A stretch of 64,000 bases of DNA, taken from the NCBI RefSeq assembly GCF_012273515.2, contig NZ_CP050975.2, positions 1,798,001-1,862,000 of the forward strand, written 5' to 3'. The notes beneath the pieces were generated by a model. The model searched no databases, was not told the origin of the DNA, and saw nothing but the letters and a program-made list of their open reading frames with translations. This document shows positions 29,715-38,344 of this stretch, piece by piece. The position numbers and the translations under genes were made by a program. Positions within the stretch are counted from its first letter, which is position 1; the number at the start of each line of letters is the position of its first letter. The stretch comes from Streptomyces sp. RPA4-2. GTDB taxonomy: Bacteria; Actinomycetota; Actinomycetes; Streptomycetales; Streptomycetaceae.

Positions 29715-30865
29715 CCGACGCCCTCCTGGAGCCGGGGCCGCACCTCGACGGTCGCGTCGTGCGCCGCGAGGAAGGCCTTCACGGCGGTGTCCCAGCCGAA
29801 GCACTCGGCACGCGCGCGTGCCGCTTCCCGGCGCTCGGTCTCGGTACGCCCCAGGAGCAGCCGCACCGCGTCCGCGAAGGAGTCACCGCTGTCCCCGGCG
29901 GTGGCCCCGGCGGACCCGACGATCTCGGGCAGCGCGGACAGCGCGCTGGCCACCACGGGGGTACCGCAGGCCATCGCCTCCAGGGCGGCGAGCCCGAACG
30001 TCTCGGCGGGGCCCGGCGCCAGACACACGTCCGCCGAGGCCTGCAGCGCGCCCAGCAGCGCACGGTCGGCGACATGCCCGAGGAACGTGACGGGCAGCCG
30101 CCGTTCGGCGGCCCGCTGTTCGAGCCGGGCCCGCAGCGGTCCGTCCCCCGCGACGACCAGCACGGCCCGCTCGCCGCGCCGCAGCAGTGCCTCCAGCGCG
30201 TCGAGCGCCGTGCCCGGCCGCTTCTCGACGGACAGCCGGGAGCACATCACCAGCAGGACCTGGTCGGCGCGCGCGTACCGGTCGCGCACCGCGGGATCCC
30301 GCAGCGTGGGGTGCCGGCCGGCCAGATCGACGCCCAGCGGGGCCCGTACGACGTTACGGGCGCCGATACGGACGAACTCGCGCTCCGCGAACTCCGTCGT
30401 GCACACGACCCGTGCGTAGGAGTGCGCCGTACGGATGTTGAGGGCGTCGGCGGTCCTGCGGGCCATCGCCTCGGAGAGCCCCCAGGTCCGCAGCACGCCG
30501 TCGGCGGTCTCGTGGGAGACCATCACCGCGGGCACCCGGGCCCGTCGCGCCCACACTCCGGTCCAGCGCAGGGTGGTCCGGTCGGAGACCTCCAGGCGGT
30601 CGGGGGCGAGCGACTCCAGGAGGCGGGCGACGCGCCGCTTGTCCGTGAGCACGCGATAGCCGCCGGTTCCGGGCAGCAGCGGACCGGGCACCGTGATCAC
30701 CCGTCCCTGCTCGGTGTCGGTGTCGCTGACCCGCTCTCCGGGGACGACCAGCACCGGCTCGTGCCCGGCGGCCAGGTAGCCGGCGCCGAGCTCCCGCAGG
30801 GCGGTGCGCAGGCCTCCGGAGGAGGGGGCCACGAAGTTGGCCAGCCGTACGATGCGCAGACTCAT
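29711..30865 (-). CDS. GT4-family glycosyltransferase
   Basis: The 384-aa protein starts at ATG 30865, overlapping the upstream GT4 gene (ATGA). The N-terminal domain begins MSLRIVRLANFVAPSSGGLR, with the glycine-rich acceptor loop. VLLVMCSRLSVEKRPGTAL starts the donor-binding domain, and GPAETFGLAALEAMACGTPVV contains the EX7E motif of retaining GT4 enzymes. It probably uses GDP-mannose or a UDP-sugar on a lipid-linked acceptor. The gene forms a three-gene unit with the other GT4 and the SGNH hydrolase. The sugar and acceptor are not readable from sequence. Confidence 0.85.
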   Translation of the reverse strand: MSLRIVRLANFVAPSSGGLRTALRELGAGYLAAGHEPVLVVPGERVSDTDTEQGRVITVPGPLLPGTGGYRVLTDKRRVARLLESLAPDRLEVSDRTTLRWTGVWARRARVPAVMVSHETADGVLRTWGLSEAMARRTADALNIRTAHSYARVVCTTEFAEREFVRIGARNVVRAPLGVDLAGRHPTLRDPAVRDRYARADQVLLVMCSRLSVEKRPGTALDALEALLRRGERAVLVVAGDGPLRARLEQRAAERRLPVTFLGHVADRALLGALQASADVCLAPGPAETFGLAALEAMACGTPVVASALSALPEIVGSAGATAGDSGDSFADAVRLLLGRTETERREAARARAECFGWDTAVKAFLAAHDATVEVRPRLQEGVG

Positions 30866-32025
30866 GCCGCCACCACCGTCCGTGCCGAGAGCACGTCGGC
30901 GTAGTGATCGATGAGCTGGTCACCCACGGCCGCCCAGGTGCGGCCCTCGACGGTGGCGCGCCCGGCGGCGCCGTAGTCGGCCCGGCGGGCCGGATCGGCC
31001 GCCAGGGCCGCCACGGCGTCGCGTACGGCGGTCGCGTCGCGGGGCGGCACCAGCAGCCCCGTACGGCCGTGTGCCACCAGGTCCAGCGGTCCGCCCGCGG
31101 CGGGCGCGACGACGGGGACCCCGCTGGCCATGGCCTCCTGCACGGTCTGGCAGAAGGTCTCGAAGGGGCCGGTGTGCGCGAAGACGTCCAGCGAGGCGAA
31201 GATCCGGGCGAGTTCGTCGCCGGTGCGCCGCCCGAGGAAGACGGCGCCGGGCAGCGCCTCGCGCAGCGAGGTCTCGCTGGGCCCGTCGCCCACGATCACG
31301 ACGCGTACGCCGTCCAGGCCGCAGACCCCGGCGAGCAGTTCGACCTGCTTCTCGGGGGCGAGCCGGCCGACGTAGCCGACGATCAGCTCGCCGTTCGGCG
31401 CCAGTTCACGCCGGAGCGCCTCGTCCCGGAGGTCGGGACGGAAGCGGACGGTGTCCACACCGCGCGGCCACAGCCGTACCCGGGGCACACCGTGTGCCTC
31501 CAGGTCGTGCAGGGCCGCGCTGGAGGGCGCGAGCGTCCGGTCGGCGGCGGTGTGGACGGAGCGGATCCGCCGCCAGGCGGTGGCTTCGCCGGCACCCATG
31601 TACGTACGGGCGTATCCGGCCAGGTCGGTCTGGTAGACGGCCACGGCGGGGATGCCGAGCTTGGCGGCGGCCGCCATGCCGCGCACGCCGAGGATGAAGG
31701 GGCTGGCCAGGTGGACGACGTCCGCGCGGTGTTCGGCGAGGGCGGCGGCGACGCGTCGGCTGGGGAGGGCGACGCGGACCTGGGGATAGCCCGGGAGCGG
31801 AATGGAGGGGACACGGACGACGGGACACGGCGAGAGGGCGTCGGGCCCGCCCCCGACGGGGGCACCACCCTCTTCGAACGAAGCCGCGAACTTGGGGGAG
31901 GTGGCCGGAGCGACGACAAGGGGAGCGTGACCGCGATCGACGAGGTGCCGGGCGGTCTGGAGCGCGCAGTGGGCCACGCCGTTCACATCGGGGGGAAAGG
32001 ATTCGGTCACGATGACGACACGCAT
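30862..32025 (-). CDS. GT4-family glycosyltransferase, MgtA/PimB-like mannosyltransferase
   Basis: The 387-aa protein begins MRVVIVTESFPPDVNGVAH, which closely follows the N-terminus of actinobacterial MgtA-type alpha-mannosyltransferases (ESFxPxVNGV). IVGYVGRLAPEKQVELLAGV opens the donor domain, and HTGPFETFCQTVQEAMASG carries the EX7E region. It likely transfers mannose from GDP-mannose to a phospholipid or glycolipid anchor. It is the first gene of the unit that includes a second GT4 and the SGNH hydrolase. Confidence 0.85.
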   Translation of the reverse strand: MRVVIVTESFPPDVNGVAHCALQTARHLVDRGHAPLVVAPATSPKFAASFEEGGAPVGGGPDALSPCPVVRVPSIPLPGYPQVRVALPSRRVAAALAEHRADVVHLASPFILGVRGMAAAAKLGIPAVAVYQTDLAGYARTYMGAGEATAWRRIRSVHTAADRTLAPSSAALHDLEAHGVPRVRLWPRGVDTVRFRPDLRDEALRRELAPNGELIVGYVGRLAPEKQVELLAGVCGLDGVRVVIVGDGPSETSLREALPGAVFLGRRTGDELARIFASLDVFAHTGPFETFCQTVQEAMASGVPVVAPAAGGPLDLVAHGRTGLLVPPRDATAVRDAVAALAADPARRADYGAAGRATVEGRTWAAVGDQLIDHYADVLSARTVVAA

Positions 32026-32164
32026 ACCGGTGTTCTCGCCGTGCTGGACGTGGTCGCGTCAACGTGGATCTTTCCTGCCGGGGAACGGCCCGTGAGCGTT
32101 GTCTCGCACACCTGTCCAGGTCAGCCCGCGGCCATGCCCTCACGCCCCCCGAGTCACCTCTCGT

Positions 32165-33583
32165 TCATACGGCGGGTGCGTCGGGCCCGATCCGGCTGCG
32201 GACGGCCGTCTGGACCTCCGCCTCCTCGGCCGGATCCGACGCGAGCCGGCGCAGCTGATCCACGACGCGGGCGTCACCCGTCTCGGCGTGTCGCGCGGCC
32301 ACTTCCCGGGTCGACTCCTCGCAGTCCCACAGGCACTCGACGGCGAAGCCCGCGGGGAAGGAGGGATCGGTGGCGGCGAGCGCCCGGGCGGCTCGCCCGC
32401 GCAGATGGGACGAGGCGGTCTCGCGGTAGATGTGCCGCAGTACGGGGGCGGCGCAGACGATGCCGAGGCGCCCGGCGCCGTCCACCAGGGTCCACAGCGT
32501 CGGCGCGTCGGGGCCTTCGCCGCGTACGGCCTCCCGCAGCGCGCCCAGGACCAGTTCGCTGTCCTTGGTGCCGCCGCGGCAGGCGAGCATCCGGCCCGCG
32601 GCGGCGCCCAGGGCGTCGGGCCGGTGCGCCCAGCCGCGCGCCCGGTCGACGGCGGCGACACTGCGCATGCGTTCGAACGCGTCGACGGCGGCCTCCGCGA
32701 CCGCCGCCGTGCCGTCGCCCACGGCGGCCTCGATCAGCGCCAGGGCGTCCGGATCGTTGCTGTCGGCGAGATAGCGCAGGGCCGTACACCGGGCTCCGTC
32801 GCCGCCGCCACGGGCGGCCTCGACGATCTCGGGCCGGTCCTCGGGGGCCGCGACGGCCGTCAGACAGCGCGCGGCCGGCACATGGAGTGCGGCTCCGCGG
32901 TCCAGGCCCTGCTGCGCCCACTCGAACACCGCTCGTACGCTCCACCCCGGGCGGGGGCCGGCCGGCCGCATCTGCCGCTGCCATCGGTCGAAGGAGCCCT
33001 GTTCCTGGGCCGCGCGCACGCGTGCGGCGATCGCCGGGCGGGGATCGTCGGCCCACAGCCGCCAGGGCCGGGGTTCGAAGGCGTCGCGCACCTGGGCGGT
33101 GAGAGCCGCCTCGCCCTCCGGGTCGGCCGGGAAGCGGGCGAGCACGGGCTCGGCGAGGGCCCGCAGGCCCGCGTCGTCGTCGCGCAGGGCCAGCTCGTCC
33201 AGGGCCCACGCCCAGTTGGTACCCGAGGCGGCGTACCCGCGCAGCAGCTCCAGGGCGTCCCGCCGGCCGTACGAGGCGAGGTGCCCGAGCACCGCGAGGG
33301 CGAGCCCCGTGCGTGACTCGCAGTCGTCGAGGACGTCCTCGGCGTCGAAGAGGTGCCGCTCGATCTCGTCGAGCCCACCGCTCAGATCGAGGTAGAGACG
33401 GGCGTAGTACAGGGAGCGGTTCTCCACCTGCCAGTCGTGGCGGGGATCACTCAGCACACAGTGGTTCAGTGCCGCGAGCGCCTCGGCCCGCGGTGCGGTG
33501 AGCGCGTGCAGCGTGCCGTCGCCGCGGCCCCTCTGGAGCAGGCCGAGCAGCGTTCCGCTGGGCGCTATGACCGGATCGAACAT
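32165..33583 (-). CDS. HEAT-repeat protein
   Basis: I chose ATG 33583 (MFDPVIAPSG), with GTGAGG about 10 bases upstream, over the GTG five codons earlier; the product has 472 aa. The protein is a string of alpha-helical pairs of about 30-40 residues, for example CTALRYLADSNDPDALALIEAAV (core ALRYLADSNDPDALALIE) and AVAEAAVDAFERM, which is the HEAT/armadillo pattern. No signal peptide or membrane segment is visible, so it should be cytoplasmic. Such proteins are scaffolds; the partner is unknown. It is separated from the ankyrin gene by a 300-bp spacer. Confidence 0.75.
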   Translation of the reverse strand: MFDPVIAPSGTLLGLLQRGRGDGTLHALTAPRAEALAALNHCVLSDPRHDWQVENRSLYYARLYLDLSGGLDEIERHLFDAEDVLDDCESRTGLALAVLGHLASYGRRDALELLRGYAASGTNWAWALDELALRDDDAGLRALAEPVLARFPADPEGEAALTAQVRDAFEPRPWRLWADDPRPAIAARVRAAQEQGSFDRWQRQMRPAGPRPGWSVRAVFEWAQQGLDRGAALHVPAARCLTAVAAPEDRPEIVEAARGGGDGARCTALRYLADSNDPDALALIEAAVGDGTAAVAEAAVDAFERMRSVAAVDRARGWAHRPDALGAAAGRMLACRGGTKDSELVLGALREAVRGEGPDAPTLWTLVDGAGRLGIVCAAPVLRHIYRETASSHLRGRAARALAATDPSFPAGFAVECLWDCEESTREVAARHAETGDARVVDQLRRLASDPAEEAEVQTAVRSRIGPDAPAV

Positions 33584-33883
33584 GGGAAACAGCCTCACAT
33601 CAAGCGTCGACGCAACCGGGATCCTGCATTACCTGGCCGCGTGACAACACGTCGGAGCGTCCGCCGTTTCTTGCTTGCTGTAGACCATCTTCCTCTGCCT
33701 CTCGTCGGTGGCCCATGCGGGCCGCGTCACGGCCCGCGCGGTGCGGCAACACCTGCCCAGCCATCGCGTCCGTGAATCACGACGTCATGATGACTCGGCA
33801 GTTCTTCCTGCCGCGACCGTATTTCCGGCGGCCCCGTACCGCCTCCCCCGTTTTCCTTGTCGTGCCTGGTCAGCGTGGTCGGA
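33584..33883. other. Intergenic region, one hairpin, no gene seen
   Basis: This 300-bp spacer lies between the ankyrin-repeat gene (upstream on the minus strand) and the HEAT-repeat gene. A hairpin CGGCAG (33796-33801) / CTGCCG (33808-33813) with a 6-base loop could end the ankyrin transcript. The remaining part must hold the HEAT gene promoter. Short frames here have no supporting features. Confidence 0.4.
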
Positions 33884-34276
33884 TCAGTGTGCGCCGAACA
33901 GTTCGAGCAGTTCCGTCCTGCCGAACATCCGGGCCGTGTCGACGGCCGAGGGGGTGCCCGCGGCCGGATCGGCACCGCTGTCGAGGAGGGCGCGGATGAC
34001 CGCTTCCTCGCCCTTGAAGACGGCCCCGGCGAGCGGTGTCTGACCCCGGTCGTTGATCCGGTCCGCCTCGGCGCCGCGCTCCAGGAGGGCGCGCACCGCC
34101 CCGGCGTGACCGTGGTACGCGGCGAGCATCAGGAGGGAGTCGCCACGGTCGTTGGTGAGGTTGGCCGGAACGCCCGCGTCTACGTACGCCACGAGCGCCT
34201 CGGTCTCGCCCCGGCGTGCCAGATCGAAGATCTTGGTCGCCAACTCCACGACCTCGGGGTCGGGGACTTCACTCAT
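33884..34276 (-). CDS. Ankyrin-repeat protein
   Basis: The 130-aa protein starts at ATG 34276 behind GAGAGGTGG. Three ankyrin repeats are visible: DSLLMLAAYHGHAGAVRALLERGAE (core LMLAAYHGHAGAVRALLERG), GQTPLAGAVFKGEEAVIRALL and SAVDTARMFGRTELLELF. It is a small soluble scaffold of the kind common in streptomycetes; partner and function are unknown. The adjacent gene on the same strand encodes another repeat scaffold (HEAT), but the 300-bp gap argues against one operon. Confidence 0.85.
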   Translation of the reverse strand: MSEVPDPEVVELATKIFDLARRGETEALVAYVDAGVPANLTNDRGDSLLMLAAYHGHAGAVRALLERGAEADRINDRGQTPLAGAVFKGEEAVIRALLDSGADPAAGTPSAVDTARMFGRTELLELFGAH

Positions 34277-34320
34277 CGGCCGGACCACCTCTCACAACGG
34301 CGACAACGACAGGAACCACA

Positions 34321-34361
34321 ACAAACGACTGACAACGACTGACAACGACTGACAACGACTG
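34321..34361. repeat. 10-bp tandem repeat upstream of the ankyrin gene
   Basis: GACAACGACT occurs three times without gaps at 34331-34360, preceded by the near copy ACAAACGACT at 34321-34330. It lies 45-85 bp upstream of the ankyrin-gene start, within its 5' control region. Confidence 0.85.
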
Positions 34362-34717
34362 CCCGGCGACCGGCTGACCGACGACCGACCACGGACTGCG
34401 GGAGCCTACGACAACGCGCGGAGTGTCATGCGCAGGTTCGTACGACAGCGGGATGTGCGGCCGTACGGGTGAATCGTCAGCGTACTGGCTCCGGCGGCAC
34501 ATGACCGGCCGCCACCGAGGCAAGGATCACCACGATTCCACCAGGAGATACCGGGAGACAACGGGAGTCGGCAGACCCCCTTCGTCCCACCGGAACAGCT
34601 CAGTCGAACGAGTGAAATCACAAGAAATCGACCCATTTGCACCTTTTATCGTATGGATACATCCTGTGATCCTGGAACAACTCATGGTGACTGTCCCCGC
34701 GAACCAGGAGAGCACAA
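34362..34717. other. Divergent control region with a locally AT-richer stretch
   Basis: No gene is supported here. The part around 34610-34680 (CACAAGAAATCGACCCATTT, then ACCTTTTATCGTATGGATAC) is clearly richer in A+T than its surroundings. It probably carries the promoter of the small membrane protein and FtsK-like gene pair. AGGAGAG at 34705-34711 is the ribosome site for the ATG at 34718. Confidence 0.45.
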
Positions 34718-34912
34718 ATGATTCTGTCCATGTCAGGCGTCGTCCTGCTCGGCATCATCGTCTTCCTCTTTTTCCGCAAGGACGGGCTCAAGGCGTCGCA
34801 CGCCATGACGTCCGCGCTCTTCGGCTTCTATCTCGCCAGCACGGCCATCGCGCCGAGCATCAAGGCCGGCGGCGAGAGCCTGGCGAGCCTCCTGGGCGGG
34901 ATCAAGTTCTGA
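34718..34912 (+). CDS. Small membrane protein, partner of the FtsK-like gene
   Basis: The 64-aa product starts at ATG 34718 behind AGGAGAG. One strong hydrophobic helix, MSGVVLLGIIVFLFF, is followed by RKDGLKASHAM and a second, weaker apolar stretch (TSALFGFYLASTAIAPSI). The gene is tightly followed (37 bp) by the FtsK-like gene, whose start also has AGGAGA. The pairing of a tiny membrane protein with an FtsK/TraB-like ATPase recalls Spd/Tra gene pairs of actinobacterial plasmids, but no other transfer gene is nearby. The function is unknown. Confidence 0.75.
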   Translation: MILSMSGVVLLGIIVFLFFRKDGLKASHAMTSALFGFYLASTAIAPSIKAGGESLASLLGGIKF

Positions 34913-34949
34913 CGTCCCCGCCCATCGCACGCACCTTCAGGAGACAGCA

Positions 34950-36515
34950 GTGGCCCGGCGCCCCCTCCCCCGCATCCTCAGCAACGGCAGCGCACAGATC
35001 GCCCGAAGCCGGGAGCTGGCCCGGACGGCAGCCGACAGCGCCACCGACGTTCTCCAGCCGCTGATCACGGTCGCCCGTGGACTGCGCCGCCTGGCAGGTG
35101 CCGGGCAGCGCAAGTGGGCCGAGACCCCCAAGGACGGGCGCGGGCCGCTGCTGTTCCTGGTGGCCTCGGTGATCCTGGTCGTGGCACTGGTGTCGTACGG
35201 ACCGCTGCTCGCCGCCATCACCCTGATGGCGGCGGCAGCCTGGTACGGCCGCGACCGCACCCCGCCGGCGCCCTCGGGCCCCGACGAGGCTCAGGTCAAA
35301 CGCCTCCAATCGCTCTACGAGGCACTCGTCCCGTACTTCTCCGTGGCCGAGGACCCCGCTCCCCTCTACGCCCACGGCGGCGACTGGGAGAAGGCCTTCC
35401 CCACCCACGACTTCGACGGCGACGGACGCGTGTCCCGCCTCCTCGTCCGTTATCCGGCGTACTTCACGGACGGGGAGGCGATCTCCCGGGCCCGGATCGA
35501 ACAGCTGCTGCAGGCCAAGTCGGGCCGTGGCCGCGAATACCACTTCGCGTGGGAGCAGGAGGGCAACGAACTCACGGTCACCGTGCTGCCGCCGCTGCCC
35601 ACCGACATCGCCGCCCAGCGCTTCGTCACCGCGCCCGGTGAGACGGTCCTCGGCTTCACCGACCCGGCCGACGTCCAGCGCACGCTCCCCCTCGGCTTCG
35701 GCGAGGCCCAGCGCGACGTCCCGCCGGTCGTCTGGCGCACCGGCGCCCGCTCGACGGAACCGCACCTGCTGGTCGCGGGCGAGCCGGGCAGCGGTCTGTC
35801 CACGCTGGTGCGCTCCATCGCCCTGCAGGCCCTCGAGTACGGTGACGTCGTCATCGTCGACGGCGGCGGCACCGGCGAGTACGCGTGCCTGACCGGCCGG
35901 GACGGTGTGCTCGCCGTCGAGTCCGGCCTCGCCGGAGCGCTCGCCAGTCTGGAATGGGCGGCGCACGAGACGGAGCGGCGCCTGCTTTCCGCGAACCACG
36001 CCCGGCAGGCCGGGCATCCCGCCCCGGAGGACATCAAGAACCCGCTCTGGATCCTGCTGGACCGTCCGGGCACGCTCGGGCACCTCGCCGCCGCCGACGG
36101 CCACCGGGATCCCCAGGACCTTCTCGAGGTGCCGCTGCGGCACGGGCGCGCGGCGGGCGTCACGGTCGTCGTGGCCGAGCAGTTCGACAGCCTCGACTCC
36201 CTCGGCGAGGCAGTCCGCCAGCACACCCGCGCGCGTGTGGTGCTCGGTTCCGCGACGGCCCCGCAACTGGAGGCCGTGCTCGGGGCGCCGCCGCACACCA
36301 CTCCGCCCCAGAGCGTGCCGCCCGGCCGCGGATACGCCCGGCTCGGCGCCGGCCCCGTCCTGCGCCTCCAGGTCCCGGCCACCCCGGACCCCTACGACGA
36401 CGCGACGAGCGAGACGCAGCGCCGCGCGGTACTGGACCTCCTGCCGGTCCGGACGGCCCCGGCCGACCCGGAGCCGGTCCCGGCCGCGGCGGAACCGGCG
36501 GCGGCGGAAGGCTGA
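34950..36515 (+). CDS. FtsK/SpoIIIE-like protein with degenerate Walker A
   Basis: The 521-aa protein starts at GTG 34950. Residues about 64-99 form two membrane helices (LLFLVASVILVVALVSYG, then LLAAITLMAAAAWYG). A middle domain follows, then an FtsK-like motor core: LLVAGEPGSGLSTLVRSIA at about residues 273-291 is in the Walker A position but has Leu283 in place of the essential Lys. NPLWILLDRPGTLGHLA is a Walker B-like strand. VVVAEQFDSLDSLGEAVRQH and RGYARLG follow the FtsK/TraB pattern. A membrane-anchored DNA-handling role is likely from family, but ATP hydrolysis is doubtful. It is coupled to the small membrane protein upstream. Confidence 0.7.
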   Translation: MARRPLPRILSNGSAQIARSRELARTAADSATDVLQPLITVARGLRRLAGAGQRKWAETPKDGRGPLLFLVASVILVVALVSYGPLLAAITLMAAAAWYGRDRTPPAPSGPDEAQVKRLQSLYEALVPYFSVAEDPAPLYAHGGDWEKAFPTHDFDGDGRVSRLLVRYPAYFTDGEAISRARIEQLLQAKSGRGREYHFAWEQEGNELTVTVLPPLPTDIAAQRFVTAPGETVLGFTDPADVQRTLPLGFGEAQRDVPPVVWRTGARSTEPHLLVAGEPGSGLSTLVRSIALQALEYGDVVIVDGGGTGEYACLTGRDGVLAVESGLAGALASLEWAAHETERRLLSANHARQAGHPAPEDIKNPLWILLDRPGTLGHLAAADGHRDPQDLLEVPLRHGRAAGVTVVVAEQFDSLDSLGEAVRQHTRARVVLGSATAPQLEAVLGAPPHTTPPQSVPPGRGYARLGAGPVLRLQVPATPDPYDDATSETQRRAVLDLLPVRTAPADPEPVPAAAEPAAAEG

Positions 36516-36568
36516 CCCTCGCCCTCGGACACCGGGCGGGCCGGCCACGCCGACCCGCCCGGATCGAG

Positions 36569-36734
36569 CTAGGGCGTGTTGCGAAAGTCCCGCCTGCCTC
36601 GCGACGCCTGGCACGCACTCTCGCCGCACCGGGCGAAAACCCGAGTACGTCCAGTACGCGGGCTTCCGCCCGGCCCACCGAGAGACGCACCCGCCCTCCG
36701 GGCGGACGACGGGACTTATCGCAACACGCCCTAG
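36569..36734. mobile_element. MITE-like element with 24-25-bp terminal inverted repeats and TA target duplication
   Basis: Both ends carry CTAGGGCGTGTTGCGA followed by AAGTCCCG (left 36569-36592; right, as reverse complement, 36710-36734 with one extra base). If TA is the duplicated target, the element proper begins GGGCGTGTTGCG, in the style of IS5/IS630-type ends. The inner 115 bp also pair with each other: GGCGAAAACCCGAGTAC against its partner about 36660-36676, so the whole element folds into one long imperfect hairpin. It has no transposase gene. Its right end overlaps the stop codon of the MocR-type gene (36731-36733). Confidence 0.8.
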
Positions 36735-38230
36735 GCCACGAACGTGCGAGGACCCTCGTTCCCCGCGCTCGCCCCCGTCTCCACCAACCGCGCCGCCGCG
36801 GCCAACCGCACCGCCGCCTCGTCCGCGACCGCGCCCCCGACCGTGAACGGCAGCCGCACATACCCCTCGAACGCCCCGTCGACCCCGAAGCGCGGTCCTG
36901 ACGGCACCCGTACGCCCACCCGCTCGCCCACCTCGGCGAGCCGCGACCCCGACAGCCCCCCGGTGCGCACCCACAGCGTCAGCCCGCCCCGCGGGACGGA
37001 GAACTCCCAGTCGGGCAGCTCCCGGCGTACGGCGGTGACGAGCGCGTCCCGGTTCTCCCGGGCCTGTTCCCGCCGGATGGCCACCGCCTGTTCCCAACCT
37101 CCCGTACTGAACAGCCAGTTCACGGCCAGCTGCTCCAGCACGGGCGTGCCGAGGTCGGCGTACGCGCGCGCGGCGACGAGACTGCGGATCACGTCGGGGG
37201 CCGCCCGCACCCAGCCGATGCGCATCCCCGCCCAGAACGCCTTGCTGGCCGATCCGACCGTGATGACCGTGGACCCGGCGGGATCGAAGCCGCACACGGG
37301 ACGGGGCATGGACAGCCCGTCCTCCAGGTACAGCTCGCTCATCGTCTCGTCGACCACCAGGACGGTCCCGGCGGAACGGGCCGCGTCCACCAGCCTGCGC
37401 CGCTGGTCCTCGTCCGCGAGGGCCCCCGTCGGATTGTGGAAGTCGGCGACGACATAGGCGAGCCGGGGCGCCGCGTCGCGCAGGACCTGCCGCCAGCGGT
37501 CCATGTCCCACCCGGCGAGCCCCTCGGCCATGGCGACGGGCACGAGCCGAGCGCCGGCCTCCCGCATCAACTGGAGGATGTTGGCGTACGAGGGCGACTC
37601 GACGGCGATGCGCTCGCCGCGCCCGGCGAAGAGATGACAGATGGCGTCGATCGCGCCCATCGCACCCGTGGTCACCATGACCTGCTCGGGCATGGTCGGA
37701 ATGCCGCGCCTCGTGTACCCCTCGGCGATCATCGCGCGCAGCGCGGGCAGCCCCGCCGGATAGTCGCCGTGCGTGTGCGCGTACGGGGGCAGTTCCTCCA
37801 GGGCGCCCTGCACGGCGCGGGTGAGCCACGGCTCGGGCGCCGGCAGCGACGCGCAGCCGAGGTCGATCATGGACCCGAGGGCCTCGGGGGGCAGCGGCTC
37901 CAGCCCGCGCGCGGGCAGCGGGTTCCCGGCGGGGACGGCGGTCCAGCTGCCGGCTCCCCTGCGCGACTCCAGGAATCCTTCGCCGCGCAGGGCCTCGTAG
38001 GCCGCCGCGACCGTCGTACGGCTGACGGACAGGGCCAACGCGAGTTCCCGCTCGGCGGGCAGCCGCGCGGCGACCGGTACCCGGCCCTCCAGCACGAGCA
38101 GCCGCACGCCGTCGGCGAGCGCGCGATAGGCGGGCGGCCGCCGGGCGCCCGGCCCCGGGGGGCGTTCCTGCTGGGAGTTGAGCAGCCGGGCGAGCTGCGC
38201 GGCACCCATCGCCGATGTCCACTGCGCCAT
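36731..38230 (-). CDS. MocR-type regulator: GntR HTH fused to PLP-dependent aminotransferase domain
   Basis: The 499-aa protein starts at ATG 38230. The N-terminal GntR winged helix is seen in PAERELALALSVSRTTVAAAYEAL (core LALALSVSRTTVAAAYEAL). The fold-type I aminotransferase domain has PTGALADEDQRRRLVDAA, VVDETMSELYL and SASKAFWAGMRIGW with the PLP-binding Lys. The stop codon TAG lies inside the end of the MITE-like element, so the last residues may have been reshaped by its insertion. The divergent neighbour is a YczE-like membrane protein, an association known for YczR-type MocR regulators. It probably activates that gene and itself. Confidence 0.88.
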   Translation of the reverse strand: MAQWTSAMGAAQLARLLNSQQERPPGPGARRPPAYRALADGVRLLVLEGRVPVAARLPAERELALALSVSRTTVAAAYEALRGEGFLESRRGAGSWTAVPAGNPLPARGLEPLPPEALGSMIDLGCASLPAPEPWLTRAVQGALEELPPYAHTHGDYPAGLPALRAMIAEGYTRRGIPTMPEQVMVTTGAMGAIDAICHLFAGRGERIAVESPSYANILQLMREAGARLVPVAMAEGLAGWDMDRWRQVLRDAAPRLAYVVADFHNPTGALADEDQRRRLVDAARSAGTVLVVDETMSELYLEDGLSMPRPVCGFDPAGSTVITVGSASKAFWAGMRIGWVRAAPDVIRSLVAARAYADLGTPVLEQLAVNWLFSTGGWEQAVAIRREQARENRDALVTAVRRELPDWEFSVPRGGLTLWVRTGGLSGSRLAEVGERVGVRVPSGPRFGVDGAFEGYVRLPFTVGGAVADEAAVRLAAAARLVETGASAGNEGPRTFVA

Positions 38231-38344
38231 GATGTCCAGTCCACCTTCCCCGGATTGGCCTTGGATGGCGTCCTCCATCAAGCCACAGAATGGCACGAGC
38301 CAGGCCACTGGCACCACCACAGGCACCACCCAGGGGGGCACGTC
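38231..38344. promoter_or_regulatory. Divergent promoter region between MocR and YczE-like genes
   Basis: The 114-bp spacer contains CTTGGATGG and CCATCAAG, an imperfect inverted repeat around 38260-38283, and two copies of GGCACCACC near 38310 and 38322. These are candidate MocR binding sequences. Confidence 0.35.

Noticed and set aside
34718..36515. Integrated conjugative element suggested by the FtsK/TraB-like pair
   Set aside because: No integrase, excisionase, replication gene, attachment repeats or tRNA gene is nearby.
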